Assembly: GCA_019634415.1 (NCBI GenBank) | Contig: JAHQVJ010000013.1 | Coordinates: 62,001 to 126,000 of the forward strand | DNA from: Myxococcales bacterium | GTDB taxonomy: Bacteria > Myxococcota_A > UBA796 > GCA-2862545 | DNA: 64,000 nucleotides | Reading direction: 5' to 3' | Shown: positions 42,521-53,952 of the stretch, piece by piece | Numbering within the stretch: the first letter of the stretch is position 1 | How the letters are laid out: each line of letters begins with the position of its first letter | Made by a program: the position numbers and the translations under genes | The notes under the pieces: model-generated | What the model saw: the letters and a program-made list of their open reading frames with translations, nothing else | The model's database searches: none | Told to the model about the DNA's origin: nothing

Positions 42521-45500
42521 ATGGCCGAGCACCAGCGCTACGTTTCGAAGCACAAGATCCGCGTGGTCACCGCCGCCTCGTTGTTCGATGGGCACGATGC
42601 CGCGATCAACATCATGCGCCGGATCCTGCAGTCCTCGGGGGCCGAGGTGATCCACCTCGGCCACAACCGGTCGGCATTGGAGGTGGTGAACGCCGCCATC
42701 CAGGAAGACGCGCAGGCCATCGCCGTGTCGTCGTATCAGGGCGGTCACATGGAGTACTTCCGCTACATGCGGTCGCTGCTCGACGAGCGTGGGGCCACCC
42801 ACATCCGGATCTTCGGAGGCGGGGGCGGGGTCATCGTGCCCGCGGAGATCCGGCAGCTCGAGGGCGAGGGGGCCGTCGATCGGATCTACAGCCCGGAGGA
42901 CGGCCGCAAGGTCGGCCTGCAGGGGCTGATCGACGACATCCTGGAGCGCTCCGACTTCCACACCGTGCAGCGTGCTCCGGCCACCCTCGAGGCCGTGGAG
43001 CAAGGAGACGTCAACGCCCTGGCCCGCTTCATCACCCTGGTGGAGGGGGAGGAGGGCCTGGACGACGGCGACAAGGAGCGGATCCGAGCCCACTCCGAGC
43101 GGTCCGTGCCGGTGGTGGGCATCACGGGTACGGGAGGGGCCGGAAAGTCCTCGCTGACCGACGAGCTGCTGCGGCGCTTCCTGCTCGACGGTGAGGGTCG
43201 CCGCATCGCCGTGCTCTCGGTGGACCCCACCCGCAAGCGCACCGGCGGGGCGCTGCTCGGCGATCGGATCCGGATGAACGCGCTGCGCAACGGCGACGTG
43301 TTCATGCGCTCTCTGGCCACGCGCTCCCAGAAGGGCGAGCTGTCGGCGGCCACGGGCGACGCCATCGCGCTGTGCAAGGCGGCCGGCTACGACCTCGTGG
43401 TGCTCGAGACCTCGGGGATCGGCCAGGGCGATGCCGACGTGGTGGAGCTGGCAGACCTCACGCTCTACGTGATGACGCCCGAGTTCGGTGCGCCGAGCCA
43501 GCTCGAGAAGATCGACATGCTCGACTACGCCGATCTCGTGGCCATCAACAAGGCCGAGAAGCGCGGAGCGGCCGACGCGCTGCGCGACGTGCGCAAGCAG
43601 GTGCGGCGGAACCGAGGCCTGTGGGACGCCGACGAGGCCACCCTGCCCGTGTTCGGCACCGTGGCCAGCCGGTTCGCCGACCCGGGCGTGGACGGGCTGT
43701 ACCTGCAGCTGCTGAAGCTGTTGAACGAGCGCTTCTCGCTGGACTTCCGCAGCGAGCTGGTGGAGCCCGCGGAGCGGCTGTCGCCGGGCAGCCGGGCGCT
43801 GGTGCCCGCCGATCGGCAGCGCTACCTGGCCGAGATCTCCAGCACCTGTCGGACCTATCGCGAGCAGGCCGAGGGGCAGGCGAGGGCTGTGCGCAAGGTG
43901 CAGTCGCTGCAGGTGGCGCTTCGCGAGGTGAGCGACACCGAGGCCGCGCCCATCGTGGCGGAGCGCCTGAAGGCCGCCCAGGACGGGGTGCAGCCCCCAG
44001 TGCGCGACTACGTGGCCAGCTGGACCGACAAGGTGGCTGCCTACGGCTCCGACGAGTTCGTGTACCAGGTGCGCGGGCGCGAGATCCGGCAGCCCGCCAG
44101 CCACACCAGCCTGTCGCACCAGCGGATCCCGCGGGTGGCGCTGCCGCACACCGAGGATCACGGCACCATCGCGCGGTACGGGCTGCTCGAGGGTGTGCCC
44201 GGGGAGTTTCCGTTCACCGCGGGCGTGTTCCCGCTGAAGCGCCTCGACGAGGAGCCGAAGCGCATGTTCGCGGGCGAGGGCGGCCCCGCGAAGACGAATC
44301 GTCGCTTCCACTATCTGTGCGAGGGGGAGGCGGTTCATCGCCTGTCCACCGCGTTCGACTCCGTCACCCTGTATGGCGAGGATCCCGCCGAGCGGCCCGA
44401 CATCTACGGCAAGGTGGGCGAGAGCGGGGTGAGCGTGCCCCACCTCGACGACATGAAGATCCTGTACGGTGGCTTCGATCTGTGTGCGCGCACCACGTCG
44501 GTGTCCATGACCATCAACGGTCCCGCGCCGATCCTGCTCGCCTTCTTCTTCAACACCGCCATCGACCAGCAGATCGAGGCGTTCGTGCAGGCCGAGGGCC
44601 GACAGCCCACCGAGGCCGAGCGCAGCGAGGTTGCGTCCCGCGCCGTGTCGACCGTGCGCGGCACGGTGCAGGCCGACATCCTCAAGGAAGATCAGGCACA
44701 GAACACCTGCATCTTCTCCACCGAGTTCGCGCTGCGCATGATGGGCGACATCCAGTCGTGGTTCGTCGAGCACGACGTGCGCAACTTCTACTCGGTGTCC
44801 ATCAGCGGGTACCACATCGCCGAGGCCGGAGCGAACCCCATCAGCCAGCTGGCCTTCACGCTGGCCAACGGCTTCACCCTGGTGGAGTACTACCTGTCGC
44901 GCGGCATGGACATCGATGCGTTCGCGCCGAACCTGTCCTTCTTCTTCAGCAACGGGCTCGATCCCGAGTACACGGTGATCGGCCGCGTGGCCCGGCGGAT
45001 CTGGTCGGTGGCCATGCGCGACCGCTACGGTGCTGGCGAGCGCAGCCAGAAGCTGAAGTACCACATCCAGACGAGCGGTCGGTCGCTGCACGCACGCGAG
45101 ATCCAGTTCAACGACATCCGCACCACGTTGCAGGCCTTGCTGGCCATCTCCGATCACTGCAACAGCTTGCACACCAACGCCTACGACGAGGCCATCACCA
45201 CGCCCACCGAGGAGAGCGTGCGGCGGGCGATGGCGATCCAGATGATCATCAACCGCGAATTGGGCATGGCGAAGAACGAGAACCCGCTGCAGGGCAGCCA
45301 CTTCGTGGAGCACCTCACCGATCTGGTGGAGGAGGCGGTGCTGCAGGAGTTCGAGCGCATCTCGGATCGGGGCGGGGTGCTCGGCGCGATGGAGCTGCAA
45401 TACCAGCGCAGCAAGATCCAAGAGGAGTCGCTGCACTACGAGCACCTCAAGCACGACGGCAGCCTGCCGATCATCGGCGTCAACACCTACCTCGATCCCG

Positions 45501-45766
45501 CCACGACGGGGGAGGACTGGGAGCCGCCGGAGGTGGAGCTGCGCAGGTCCACCAACGAGGAGAAAGACGCGCAGATCGACAGCGTGCAGCGCTTCCAGCA
45601 GGCCCACGCCGACGAAGCTCCGGCGGCGCTGAAGCGGCTGCAGAAGGTGGCGCTCGAGGGCGGCAACATCTTCGACGAGCTGATGAAGGTGTCGCGGGTG
45701 GCCACGCTGGGGCAGATCAGCGCTGCTCTGTACGCAGTGGGCGGCGAGTACCGTCGCAACCTCTGA
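42521..45766 (+). CDS. icmF: Fused isobutyryl-CoA mutase (B12 domain / MeaB-like GTPase / mutase)
   Basis: N-terminal [45 protein letters not shown]; mutase region [28 protein letters not shown]. Confidence 0.95.
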   Translation: MAEHQRYVSKHKIRVVTAASLFDGHDAAINIMRRILQSSGAEVIHLGHNRSALEVVNAAIQEDAQAIAVSSYQGGHMEYFRYMRSLLDERGATHIRIFGGGGGVIVPAEIRQLEGEGAVDRIYSPEDGRKVGLQGLIDDILERSDFHTVQRAPATLEAVEQGDVNALARFITLVEGEEGLDDGDKERIRAHSERSVPVVGITGTGGAGKSSLTDELLRRFLLDGEGRRIAVLSVDPTRKRTGGALLGDRIRMNALRNGDVFMRSLATRSQKGELSAATGDAIALCKAAGYDLVVLETSGIGQGDADVVELADLTLYVMTPEFGAPSQLEKIDMLDYADLVAINKAEKRGAADALRDVRKQVRRNRGLWDADEATLPVFGTVASRFADPGVDGLYLQLLKLLNERFSLDFRSELVEPAERLSPGSRALVPADRQRYLAEISSTCRTYREQAEGQARAVRKVQSLQVALREVSDTEAAPIVAERLKAAQDGVQPPVRDYVASWTDKVAAYGSDEFVYQVRGREIRQPASHTSLSHQRIPRVALPHTEDHGTIARYGLLEGVPGEFPFTAGVFPLKRLDEEPKRMFAGEGGPAKTNRRFHYLCEGEAVHRLSTAFDSVTLYGEDPAERPDIYGKVGESGVSVPHLDDMKILYGGFDLCARTTSVSMTINGPAPILLAFFFNTAIDQQIEAFVQAEGRQPTEAERSEVASRAVSTVRGTVQADILKEDQAQNTCIFSTEFALRMMGDIQSWFVEHDVRNFYSVSISGYHIAEAGANPISQLAFTLANGFTLVEYYLSRGMDIDAFAPNLSFFFSNGLDPEYTVIGRVARRIWSVAMRDRYGAGERSQKLKYHIQTSGRSLHAREIQFNDIRTTLQALLAISDHCNSLHTNAYDEAITTPTEESVRRAMAIQMIINRELGMAKNENPLQGSHFVEHLTDLVEEAVLQEFERISDRGGVLGAMELQYQRSKIQEESLHYEHLKHDGSLPIIGVNTYLDPATTGEDWEPPEVELRRSTNEEKDAQIDSVQRFQQAHADEAPAALKRLQKVALEGGNIFDELMKVSRVATLGQISAALYAVGGEYRRNL

Positions 45767-45767
45767 C

Positions 45768-46178
45768 GTGGCGGCTGGTTGGGACTTCGACGCCATCCTC
45801 GGCAGGGTGGGGGTCTCGTCTGACGTCACCTCTCTCGGTCGTGCGATCCGCTCGTTGGACAACGCCTCGCGCACCAACCTGGCGATCATGGCCGTGCTGC
45901 CTCCCCATCAGCGCTTCTTCCACGTCTGGGGAGGCGGCGAGCACGGTGTCGTCGTTGAGTTCCGAGAGCTGCGGGGGCCTCGGTGGGAGCTGTGGGGAGA
46001 GGGCGGCATCGACGACGGATCGTGGGTTCGTCTGTGGAACGAAGCCGACGAGCACGAGGTGCAGCGCAGGTTCGTGGTGACTCACCACTGGGCCGTGGCA
46101 GCGATGAAGCGGTTCCTGTGCGACGCCGAGCCCGATCCGTCGCTGTCCTGGGTGAGGCCCTTCGGCGCGATCAAGTAG
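45768..46178 (+). CDS. Hypothetical protein (136 aa)
   Basis: ORF starting 1 nt after the icmF stop; codon use consistent with coding. Confidence 0.5.
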   Translation: MAAGWDFDAILGRVGVSSDVTSLGRAIRSLDNASRTNLAIMAVLPPHQRFFHVWGGGEHGVVVEFRELRGPRWELWGEGGIDDGSWVRLWNEADEHEVQRRFVVTHHWAVAAMKRFLCDAEPDPSLSWVRPFGAIK

Positions 46179-47166
46179 CTGTCGAGGGAGCCATGAGGGG
46201 GCCATCGCCGAGCGCGCCTCGGTCTGTGCGGACGTGGCTCGGGGGGTGTCCGAAGGTCCGCTTGAAGGCACGCGAGAACGAGGCCTCCGAGCGATAGCCG
46301 AGCGCGTCTGCCACGGTGCCGATGGGCTTGCTGCTGGCGCGCAGCCAGGTGCGGGCCACCTGCATGCGCCAGCGGGTCACGTAGTGCATGGCCGGTACCC
46401 CCACGACGTCGGTGAACCGGGCCGAGAATCCGGAGCGCGACATGCCTGCGAGCTTCGCCAGCCGCGCCACCGACCAGTCCCGCCCCGGAGCGTCGTGCAC
46501 GGCAGCCAGTGCCCGGCCGAGCTGCGCGTCGCGCAGGGCTCGGATCCAGGGACTGCGCTGGCCGTCGTCGGACTCGATCCAGGTGCGGATCGCCTGCACC
46601 ACCAGGATGTCGGCGAGCCGCGTGAGCACCACCTCGCTGCCCGGCCGGAGCTGGGCCGCCTCCTGCGCGATGAACCGCACGGTGCTCTGCAGCCAGTCGC
46701 CCTCGTCCTCCCAGCCGTCGATCACCAGCACCTCGGGGAGCAGCGACAGCAGCTGCTCGGCAGCGGCGTGATCCACCTGCAGCACGCCGCACATCACCCG
46801 CGACACCGCGCCTCCGCCTCCGTGACGCAGCGTCTCGAACCGCTCGGTGACGGGCTGCACGGGCATGTCGAGCAGCGACTCCGTGGCCACGTCTGCAGCA
46901 CTCCCCACCCGAAACGAGGTGCCCCGGGGGAGCAACACGAGGCTGCCACTCCGGAGGGCCGACGGATCGGAGACCCCCACGCGCAGCTGGCAGCTCCCGG
47001 ACATCACCACCAGCAGCATCAACGAGTCGTGCATCGGTGGGATCTCGAGGCCCCACGGGGCCGACAGCTCGGCCTGGCAGTACAGCGAGCCCTCGAGCTG
47101 CAACGCTTGGAGCGTCTCGTTGAGCGGATCGCGCAGGGGGGCTGGGGTGGTGGTCGGCTCGGCCAT
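46171..47166 (-). CDS. AraC-family transcriptional regulator with cupin-like N-terminal domain
   Basis: WSVARLAKLAGMSRSGFSARFTDVVGVPAMHYVTRWRM and IGTVADALGYRSEASFSRAFKRTFG. Confidence 0.92.
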   Translation of the reverse strand: MAEPTTTPAPLRDPLNETLQALQLEGSLYCQAELSAPWGLEIPPMHDSLMLLVVMSGSCQLRVGVSDPSALRSGSLVLLPRGTSFRVGSAADVATESLLDMPVQPVTERFETLRHGGGGAVSRVMCGVLQVDHAAAEQLLSLLPEVLVIDGWEDEGDWLQSTVRFIAQEAAQLRPGSEVVLTRLADILVVQAIRTWIESDDGQRSPWIRALRDAQLGRALAAVHDAPGRDWSVARLAKLAGMSRSGFSARFTDVVGVPAMHYVTRWRMQVARTWLRASSKPIGTVADALGYRSEASFSRAFKRTFGHPPSHVRTDRGALGDGPLMAPSTAT

Positions 47167-47264
47167 TATCTGTGTGGACGATCGGCATAGATCTATAGAT
47201 TCGGAATCATGGTTCGTCCAGCGAGGACCGGCCACCTTGGAGTCGAACGTCCAAGGAGATCTCC

Positions 47265-47663
47265 ATGAACACCGTCCATCGCGCCACCCTCGTGCTGTCC
47301 GGGCTCCTCGCCTTCGTCATCGGTGCGGCCGTGCTCTTCGCGCCCGTCACGTTCCACGCCTCCATGAACGGCCTGGCCGTCGGGGGTGACGTCGACCAGC
47401 TGAGCGAGATCCGGGCCCCGGGTGCGGCGCTGTTCGTCTTCGGTGGCCTGATCGCCGCGGGCGGTGTGCACGCTGCATGGCGTCACGTCGCCACGGTGTC
47501 GGCGGCCATCCTGTTCACGTCCTATGGGCTGGGTCGCGTGGTGGGCATCGCCGTCGACGGCCTGCCCTCCGCCGGGCTGGTGTCGGCCGGTGTGGTGGAG
47601 CTGCTCGTGGGGCTGGTCGCGGCGGCCTTTCTGCTGGCAGGGTCGACGGGTAAGGCCCGCTAA
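47265..47663 (+). CDS. DUF4345-like small membrane protein
   Basis: Four predicted TM segments; EIRAPGAALFVFGGLIAAGG; divergent from the AraC regulator. Confidence 0.65.
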   Translation: MNTVHRATLVLSGLLAFVIGAAVLFAPVTFHASMNGLAVGGDVDQLSEIRAPGAALFVFGGLIAAGGVHAAWRHVATVSAAILFTSYGLGRVVGIAVDGLPSAGLVSAGVVELLVGLVAAAFLLAGSTGKAR

Positions 47664-47738
47664 GGTGGACGGACCGGTGGTCCGAGATAGGGACGGTCGG
47701 TGCCCAGGTGTGCCAACGCCGCTCACTCCTTCGTCTGC

Positions 47739-47822
47739 GTGACGGCGTCCGCCTTGCTCGCACAGTGCACCCTTCTCCCCCTTGGCAGCCTCCTTCTTCT
47801 CGAAGGGAGGGTCGCGGCCTAG
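47739..47822 (+). CDS. Candidate leu operon leader peptide VTASALLAQCTLLPLGSLLLLEGRVAA
   Basis: 27 codons, 9 of them Leu including a run of four, ending TAG 20 nt before a perfect hairpin and upstream of leuA. Confidence 0.65.
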   Translation: MTASALLAQCTLLPLGSLLLLEGRVAA

Positions 47823-47841
47823 GAGAGCACTCACTCCACCA

Positions 47842-47874
47842 CGAAAGGCCCGCGACCTCGTCGCGGGCCTTTCG
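47842..47874 (+). terminator. Candidate attenuator hairpin upstream of leuA
   Basis: cgaaaggcccgcgac-ctc-gtcgcgggcctttcg: 15-bp perfect stem, 3-nt loop. No long U tract follows. Confidence 0.65.
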
Positions 47875-47915
47875 CGTGAGGGGACCTCGACTGGGGCGTG
47901 GGTCGAGGAAGACCC

Positions 47916-49439
47916 ATGGACCGATTGATCCTGTTCGACACCACCCTAAGAGACGGGGAACAAGCTCCCGGCTTCTCCATGCGACTCCCCGACAAGGTGC
48001 GCATGGCGCGTGCCCTGGAGCGGCTCGGAGTGGACGTCATCGAGGCGGGGTTCCCCGCCGCGTCTGCCGACGACCGACGAGCGGTGCGAGCGGTCGCCGA
48101 TCACATCGAGCGCGCTGTGGTGTGTGGGCTGGCCCGCTGTGTTCCCGCCGACATCGACGCGGCGGCCCAGGCCCTGCAGTCCGCGGCGCGCCCGCGTCTG
48201 CACGTGTTCCTGGCCACGAGTGCCATCCATCGACAGCACAAGCTCAAGATGGCCAAGGAGCAGATCCTCGCCCTCACTCGGGAGGGGGTCGCGCGGGCGA
48301 GGAGCCACGTGGACGACGTGGAGTTCAGCCCCGAGGACGCGTCGCGCACGGAGCGTGGGTTCCTCGGTGAGGTGGTGCAGGCCGCCGTGGAGGCGGGAGC
48401 CACCACCATCAACATCCCCGACACCGTCGGCTACGCCACGCCCACCGAGTTCGAGTCACTGTTCGCCTGGCTCCTGGCCCATGTGCCCGGGCTCGACGGG
48501 GTGACGCTGTCGGCCCACTGCCACGACGATCTCGGGCTCGCGGTGAGCAACAGCCTGGCCGCGGTCCGCGGCGGGGCCCGGCAGGTGGAGTGCACCATCA
48601 ACGGAATCGGGGAGCGCGCTGGAAACTGCGCCCTCGAGGAGCTGGTGATGGCGCTCCGTACTCGGCCAGGCCAGTTCGGCGACGTCTCCACGCGCATCGA
48701 CAGCACCTGTCTGGTCTCCACCAGCCGGCTGCTGTCGTCCATCACCGGCGTGTCGGTGCCGCCGAACAAGGCCATCGTGGGCAAGAACGCCTTCGCCCAC
48801 GAGGCGGGCATCCACCAGCACGGCGTGCTCGCCCATGCGTCGACCTACGAGATCATGCGACCCGAGCAGGTGGGGTTCGACGGTCAGCGCCTGGTGCTAG
48901 GCAAGCATTCGGGTCGACATGCCCTGCGACAGCGCGTCCACTCCCTGGGGCAGGAGCTGGAGGAGGCAGCCTTCGAGCGCCTGTTCGCCGCCTTCAAGGA
49001 CCTCGCGGATCGGAAGGGAGAGGTGCTCGACGACGACATCCTGGCCCTGATCGTGGGGGACCGACAGGGCTGCGCCTGGTCGCTGTCGCGGCTGCAGACC
49101 AGCGCTGGGACCGACCGCGTCTCCACCGCGACGGTGTGCGTGCAGCACCGCGACGGATCCGCGGTGGACGAGGCCGCGACGGGGGACGGGCCCATCGACG
49201 CCACCTTCCGCGCGATGACCCGCGCCACCGGCTACCACGACACCCAGCTCGACGACTACAACGTCCGCAGCGTGACCTGGGGCGAGGATGCCCTGGGGCA
49301 GGTCACCGTGTCGGTGCGTCGGGGAGACGCGGTGGTTCGTGGCTCGGCGGTGAGCACCGACGTGATCGAGGCGAGTGCGAACGCCATCCTCGACGTCATC
49401 AACCGCCTCGAGGGCACGGCCGCCGGGGGTGCGTCGTGA
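47916..49439 (+). CDS. leuA: 2-isopropylmalate synthase
   Basis: [55 protein letters not shown]-terminal LeuA dimerisation domain. Confidence 0.95.
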   Translation: MDRLILFDTTLRDGEQAPGFSMRLPDKVRMARALERLGVDVIEAGFPAASADDRRAVRAVADHIERAVVCGLARCVPADIDAAAQALQSAARPRLHVFLATSAIHRQHKLKMAKEQILALTREGVARARSHVDDVEFSPEDASRTERGFLGEVVQAAVEAGATTINIPDTVGYATPTEFESLFAWLLAHVPGLDGVTLSAHCHDDLGLAVSNSLAAVRGGARQVECTINGIGERAGNCALEELVMALRTRPGQFGDVSTRIDSTCLVSTSRLLSSITGVSVPPNKAIVGKNAFAHEAGIHQHGVLAHASTYEIMRPEQVGFDGQRLVLGKHSGRHALRQRVHSLGQELEEAAFERLFAAFKDLADRKGEVLDDDILALIVGDRQGCAWSLSRLQTSAGTDRVSTATVCVQHRDGSAVDEAATGDGPIDATFRAMTRATGYHDTQLDDYNVRSVTWGEDALGQVTVSVRRGDAVVRGSAVSTDVIEASANAILDVINRLEGTAAGGAS

Positions 49440-50812
49440 GGGGACGTACGCTGCTCGACAAGATCTGGCTGCAGCACGAGGTGGTTGCTCCGCGCGGCGG
49501 GCATCCAGCGGTGCTCTACGTCGACCTGCACCTCGTGCACGAGGTCACCTCACCCCAGGCCTTCGCAAAGCTCGAGCGGCGTGGCCTGTGCGTGCGGCGA
49601 CCGGATCTCACGGTGGCCACCATGGACCACGTGACCCCCACTGGCCCACGGGGTGCAGGGGGGACCTTCCTGGGTGTGGAGCCGCAGGCAGCCCATCAGC
49701 TGGCCACCCTGCGGGACAACTGCGAGCGCCACGGGATCCGTCTGTACGGGGCCGACAGCGAGCAGCGCGGCATCGTGCACGTGATGGGGCCTGAGCTCGG
49801 CCTGTCCCGCCCCGGCGCCACGATCGTGTGCGGCGACAGCCACACCTCCACCCACGGCGCGTTCGGTGCGCTCGCCTTCGGCATCGGCACCACCGAGGTG
49901 GGGCACGTGCTCGCGACCCAGTGCGTGCTGCAGCATCGTCCGCGCGCCATGCGGGTCACGCTCGAGGGCAGGCCCGGCCCTTGCGCCACCGCCAAGGACC
50001 TGGCGCTCGCCGTGGTGGCTCATCTGGGCGTGGACGGTGGCACCGGGCACGTCGTCGAGTACCAGGGCGAGGCGGTCCGGGCACTCTCCATGGAGGGGCG
50101 GATGACCCTGTGCAACATGAGCATCGAGGCCGGTGCCCGGGCAGGCCTGGTGGCGCCCGACGAGACCACCTTCGCCTACCTCGCGCGGCGAGGCCTGTGG
50201 GACCCTCGCTGGACCGATCTGTGCAGCGACGACGATGCGGTGTTCGATACCGAGGTGCGCATCGACGTGCAGGGACTGGAGCCTCGGATCACCTGGGGCA
50301 TCCAGCCCGCGATGTCGACACCGGTGGGGGAGGCGCTGCCTGCCCACAGCCCGGGCAACCAGGCAGCCTACGACTACATGGCGTTGCAGCCGGGCGTCGA
50401 GCTGTCCCAGCTTCCCGTGGACGTGGTGTTCGTGGGTAGCTGCACCAACGGTCGGATCGAGGACCTGCGCGACGTGGCGTCGATCCTGCGCGGACGCAGG
50501 GTGGCCGAGCGAGTCCGCATGTTGGTGGTACCCGGCTCGGAGCAGGTCCGGCGCCAGGCCGAGTCGGAGGGTCTGCACGACGTCTTCGAGGCGGCTGGCG
50601 CCGAGTGGCGGCAGCCGGGCTGCTCCATGTGCATCGCGATGAACGGCGACCGTGCGGCGGCCGGTCAGTACGTCGTGTCCACCTCGAACCGGAACTTCCC
50701 TGGTCGCCAGGGCCCCGGCGCGCGAACGCTGCTGTGTAGCCCACTGACGGCCGCCGCCACGGCCGTCACCGGCTGCGTGACCGATCCCCGCACGATGATG
50801 GAGCACCCATGA
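49436..50812 (+). CDS. leuC: 3-isopropylmalate dehydratase large subunit
   Basis: [56 protein letters not shown] start overlaps the leuA stop. Confidence 0.95.
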   Translation: MRGRTLLDKIWLQHEVVAPRGGHPAVLYVDLHLVHEVTSPQAFAKLERRGLCVRRPDLTVATMDHVTPTGPRGAGGTFLGVEPQAAHQLATLRDNCERHGIRLYGADSEQRGIVHVMGPELGLSRPGATIVCGDSHTSTHGAFGALAFGIGTTEVGHVLATQCVLQHRPRAMRVTLEGRPGPCATAKDLALAVVAHLGVDGGTGHVVEYQGEAVRALSMEGRMTLCNMSIEAGARAGLVAPDETTFAYLARRGLWDPRWTDLCSDDDAVFDTEVRIDVQGLEPRITWGIQPAMSTPVGEALPAHSPGNQAAYDYMALQPGVELSQLPVDVVFVGSCTNGRIEDLRDVASILRGRRVAERVRMLVVPGSEQVRRQAESEGLHDVFEAAGAEWRQPGCSMCIAMNGDRAAAGQYVVSTSNRNFPGRQGPGARTLLCSPLTAAATAVTGCVTDPRTMMEHP

Positions 50813-51360
50813 CGCGCACCCCCCTCCTCCGGATCTCCTCACCCATCTTGGTGCTGCCGCGGGCACACATCGACACCGACCAGATCGTCCCGGCGCGGTT
50901 CCTGACCACCACCGAGCGCGACGGGCTCGGCGAGGCGGCCTTCGCGGACTGGCGCGACCAGCCTCCCTTCGGCGATCCGCGTGTGCGGGACTGTCGGATC
51001 CTCGTGGCCGGGGAGAACTTCGGCTGCGGTTCGTCGCGGGAGCACGCCCCGTGGGCCTTGCTCGCGCTGGGGATCCAGGCCGTGATCAGCACGTCCTTCG
51101 CAGACATCTTCCGCACCAACGCGCACAAGAACGGTCTGCTCACCGTCGAGCTCGACGCTGGGCCCCACGCCGAGCTGATGGCCTGTCCCTGGTCCGACGT
51201 GGAGATCGATGTGCCGGGTGGCACCGTTGTCGCTGCGGGGCGCACCTCGCCGTTTCGCCTCGACGGGTTTGCGCGGCACTGCCTGATCGAGGGCGTGGAC
51301 GAGCTCGACGTACTGCTGGGATACCACGCGGCGATCACCGCCCACGAGGCGCGCCCATGA
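50809..51360 (+). CDS. leuD: 3-isopropylmalate dehydratase small subunit
   Basis: [44 protein letters not shown]. Confidence 0.95.
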   Translation: MTRTPLLRISSPILVLPRAHIDTDQIVPARFLTTTERDGLGEAAFADWRDQPPFGDPRVRDCRILVAGENFGCGSSREHAPWALLALGIQAVISTSFADIFRTNAHKNGLLTVELDAGPHAELMACPWSDVEIDVPGGTVVAAGRTSPFRLDGFARHCLIEGVDELDVLLGYHAAITAHEARP

Positions 51361-52406
51361 CGCGCCACGTGGCGGTGCTGGAGGGGGACGGGATCGGTCC
51401 CGAGGTGGCTCGCGCGGCCGTGCAGGTGATGCAGGCCGCCGTCGGGGATCCGGCGGCCTTGGAGGTTGGCTGGCATCCCTTCGGATGGTCGGCCTACGAG
51501 GCAGGCGGCGAGGCCTTCCCCGACGCCACACGAGCGGCCTGCCTAGCGGCGGATGCGGTGTTCTTCGGGGCCGTGGGGGCGCCGGGCACGTTGCCTCCCG
51601 AGGTGCCACGTCCAGAGCGGGCCCTCCTCGAGCTGCGCGCCAGCCTCGGCACCTGGGCGAACCTTCGGCCCGTGCGGCCCCACCCGGCCTTGCTCGATGC
51701 GTCGCCCCTGCGGCGCGAGCGCGTGCTGGGCACGGACATCTTGTTCGTGCGAGAGCTCACCGGTGGGCTGTACTTCGGGCCCAAGGAGAGTCACCCGGAC
51801 CGGGCGAGCGACACCGCCGAGTACTCCGTGGGCGAGATCGAGCGGGTGATCCGCCAGGCAGCGGATCTGGCGCGGGGTCGCTCGGGGCGGCTGACGTCGG
51901 TGGACAAGGCCAACGTGCTGGCGACGTCTCGGCTGTGGCGGCAGACGACGGATCGCGTGATCGCCGAGGACTACCCCGACATCACGCTGGAGCACGTGCT
52001 GGTGGACGCCATGGCCATGCACCTGATCGCGAGGCCAGCGACCTTCGACGTGGTGGTCACGAGCAACCTGTTCGGAGACATCCTCACGGACGAGGCGGCG
52101 ATGCTGACAGGCTCGCTGGGCATGCTTCCGTCGGCGTCGGTGGGCGACGGCGAGCGGGGGCTGTACGAGCCGGTCCACGGGACCGCCCCCGACATCGCAG
52201 GGAGGGGCATCGCCAATCCCTATGGAGCGATGCGCTCGATGGTGTGGATGCTGCGGCTGTCGCTCGGGCTGTCCGAGGCGGCGGACCGCCTCGATCAGGC
52301 CCTCGATGACGCGGTGGCCGCCGGAAGCCACACGCCGGATCTGGGGGGCCGCGCTACGACGGCGGACGTGGTTCGGGACGTGCTCGCGCGGCTCGACGAG
52401 AGGTGA
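51357..52406 (+). CDS. leuB: 3-isopropylmalate dehydrogenase
   Basis: VAVLEGDGIGPEV, ELTGGLYFGPKE, DKANVLATSRLWR, NLFGDILTDEAAMLTGSLGMLPSASVG. ATGA start overlap. Confidence 0.95.
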   Translation: MTRHVAVLEGDGIGPEVARAAVQVMQAAVGDPAALEVGWHPFGWSAYEAGGEAFPDATRAACLAADAVFFGAVGAPGTLPPEVPRPERALLELRASLGTWANLRPVRPHPALLDASPLRRERVLGTDILFVRELTGGLYFGPKESHPDRASDTAEYSVGEIERVIRQAADLARGRSGRLTSVDKANVLATSRLWRQTTDRVIAEDYPDITLEHVLVDAMAMHLIARPATFDVVVTSNLFGDILTDEAAMLTGSLGMLPSASVGDGERGLYEPVHGTAPDIAGRGIANPYGAMRSMVWMLRLSLGLSEAADRLDQALDDAVAAGSHTPDLGGRATTADVVRDVLARLDER

Positions 52407-52421
52407 CGGCCGGGCCTCCTC

Positions 52422-53588
52422 TCACGGTGACGGCCCGAAGCGGAGCTCCTGGCCGTCGCGCAGTCTGCTGAGCACCACCGCCGTGGGGCCTGCACCGTCG
52501 AAGGCGACGAGCACAGGCAGGTCTCCGACCCAGTCCTCCACGATGCCGCGGTCGCCCTCGAGTCGCTGGTACAGCTCTGCGAACGCCCAGATCTTCGTAT
52601 GCCCTCCCGCTGTCAGGCCGATGGCGTAGGACTTGTTGGGGTACAGCGGATCGGGCGGCGGGTTGGTCACCCGGAAGGTGTCGCCGTGACGCTCGCGGTA
52701 GCTGCCGTAGGGGTAGGGCTCGTTGTAGCGCTCGGCGAGCACCTCCGTCTGTGGATACAGGCGGCGCCAGGTGCCCCAGGTGGTGTCGACGAGGCCGGCG
52801 GTGGCCAGCGATGCGCCCTGCCGCGGGCCCGTCACCCCCACCAGCCGCATCTGCACCCACTGCGACTCGGTGGCGTGGTCGTAGAGCACGAGGTTGCTGT
52901 TCCACAGGTTGCCGGACACCCCGAAGCGGGTGTGGACGGGTCCCTGAGCGGCGTCGGCGAGCACGCCGGACCCCGTCAGCGGGCAGTAGGTGACAGACAG
53001 CTCCCAGGTGCCCCAGGTGTCGTTGACCACCTCGTGGGTCCACAGCGCGTCCAGCGGGTACGCACGGGCCAGGCCGTTGCGGGCGATGCCCAGCACGCGG
53101 TCGTCGTCGGTGAGCGTGGCGAAGGCGCGGGCCTGCTCGGCGGTGGCCCACTCGGCAGAGGCGATGGGGCGGATGCAGTCGCGTCCGCCGGGGCAGCCGC
53201 TGATGATCTCGTCGCAGGGCACACCGCAGCCCCCTGTGGTGCCGATGACGTGCTCGGCGTTGTTCACGCGGCGCTTCCACACCTCGGCGCCGGGGTAGTG
53301 CACGGACCAGGCGAACCAGAACGCGGTGATGGCGGGCAGCACGGTGAGCTGCACGCGCTCGGCGGCCAGGGGCCCCTCGAATGCCTGGCCCGCGAGGTTG
53401 AAGCGCGTGCCCGTGGCGAGCTCCTCGAACCACAGGTCGTCGGGGCCAGGCAGGAAGGGCTCACCTCGGTAGGTGGAGGCCTGCAACAGTCCCACCCCGA
53501 GGGTCTCCGGGGCAGGTCCCGCGGGTGCGGCCTCCCCCGCGCAAGCGGCTCCCAGGCTGGCCATCGTCAGGACCCGAGCAAACGTCAC
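52422..53588 (-). CDS. DUF3179-domain lipoprotein
   Basis: AYPLDALWTHEVVNDTWGTWELSVTYCPLTGSG and NLVLYDHATESQW typical of DUF3179. Confidence 0.8.
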   Translation of the reverse strand: MTFARVLTMASLGAACAGEAAPAGPAPETLGVGLLQASTYRGEPFLPGPDDLWFEELATGTRFNLAGQAFEGPLAAERVQLTVLPAITAFWFAWSVHYPGAEVWKRRVNNAEHVIGTTGGCGVPCDEIISGCPGGRDCIRPIASAEWATAEQARAFATLTDDDRVLGIARNGLARAYPLDALWTHEVVNDTWGTWELSVTYCPLTGSGVLADAAQGPVHTRFGVSGNLWNSNLVLYDHATESQWVQMRLVGVTGPRQGASLATAGLVDTTWGTWRRLYPQTEVLAERYNEPYPYGSYRERHGDTFRVTNPPPDPLYPNKSYAIGLTAGGHTKIWAFAELYQRLEGDRGIVEDWVGDLPVLVAFDGAGPTAVVLSRLRDGQELRFGPSP

Positions 53589-53705
53589 GCGGTTCCTCCT
53601 TCACCGAAGTCGTTCGGGGCGGCCCAGCGTTTCGCAGATCCCTTCTTGCACGGTGCGTGCCAAGCGCTACGTTGGGGACCCACACAGACCCATCGGAGGT
53701 GGACC

Positions 53706-53948
53706 ATCGCAGAGGAGGCGCAATCCCAACCCCAGGAGATCTCGCAGGAGGACATCACCTTCGTGATCCGCACCGGAAACGCCACGGAGGAGGTGCTCGG
53801 ACGCACCGCTGCCATCGCGCAGGCCAAGGAGATGTCTGCGAAGACCTGGCGCCCCGTGGGCCTCGAGAGTGAGGACGGTCGCGTGAAGATGCAGTTCCAG
53901 CGCGGATCGTTGCAGACGTACCGGTTCGACACCGGCGAGCGCAGGTAG
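53706..53948 (+). CDS. Small conserved-looking hypothetical protein (about 80 aa), possible AUC start
   Basis: GGAGG at 53695-53699 precedes ATC at 53706 by 6 nt; frame reads AEEAQSQPQEISQEDITFVIRTGNATEEVLGRT...RFDTGERR. No ATG/GTG near. Confidence 0.45.
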   Translation: MAEEAQSQPQEISQEDITFVIRTGNATEEVLGRTAAIAQAKEMSAKTWRPVGLESEDGRVKMQFQRGSLQTYRFDTGERR

Positions 53949-53952
53949 CTGG

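Noticed and set aside
42497-45889. 1130-aa minus-strand ORF
   Set aside because: Antisense of the clearly recognisable icmF; His/Leu/Val-rich shadow translation.
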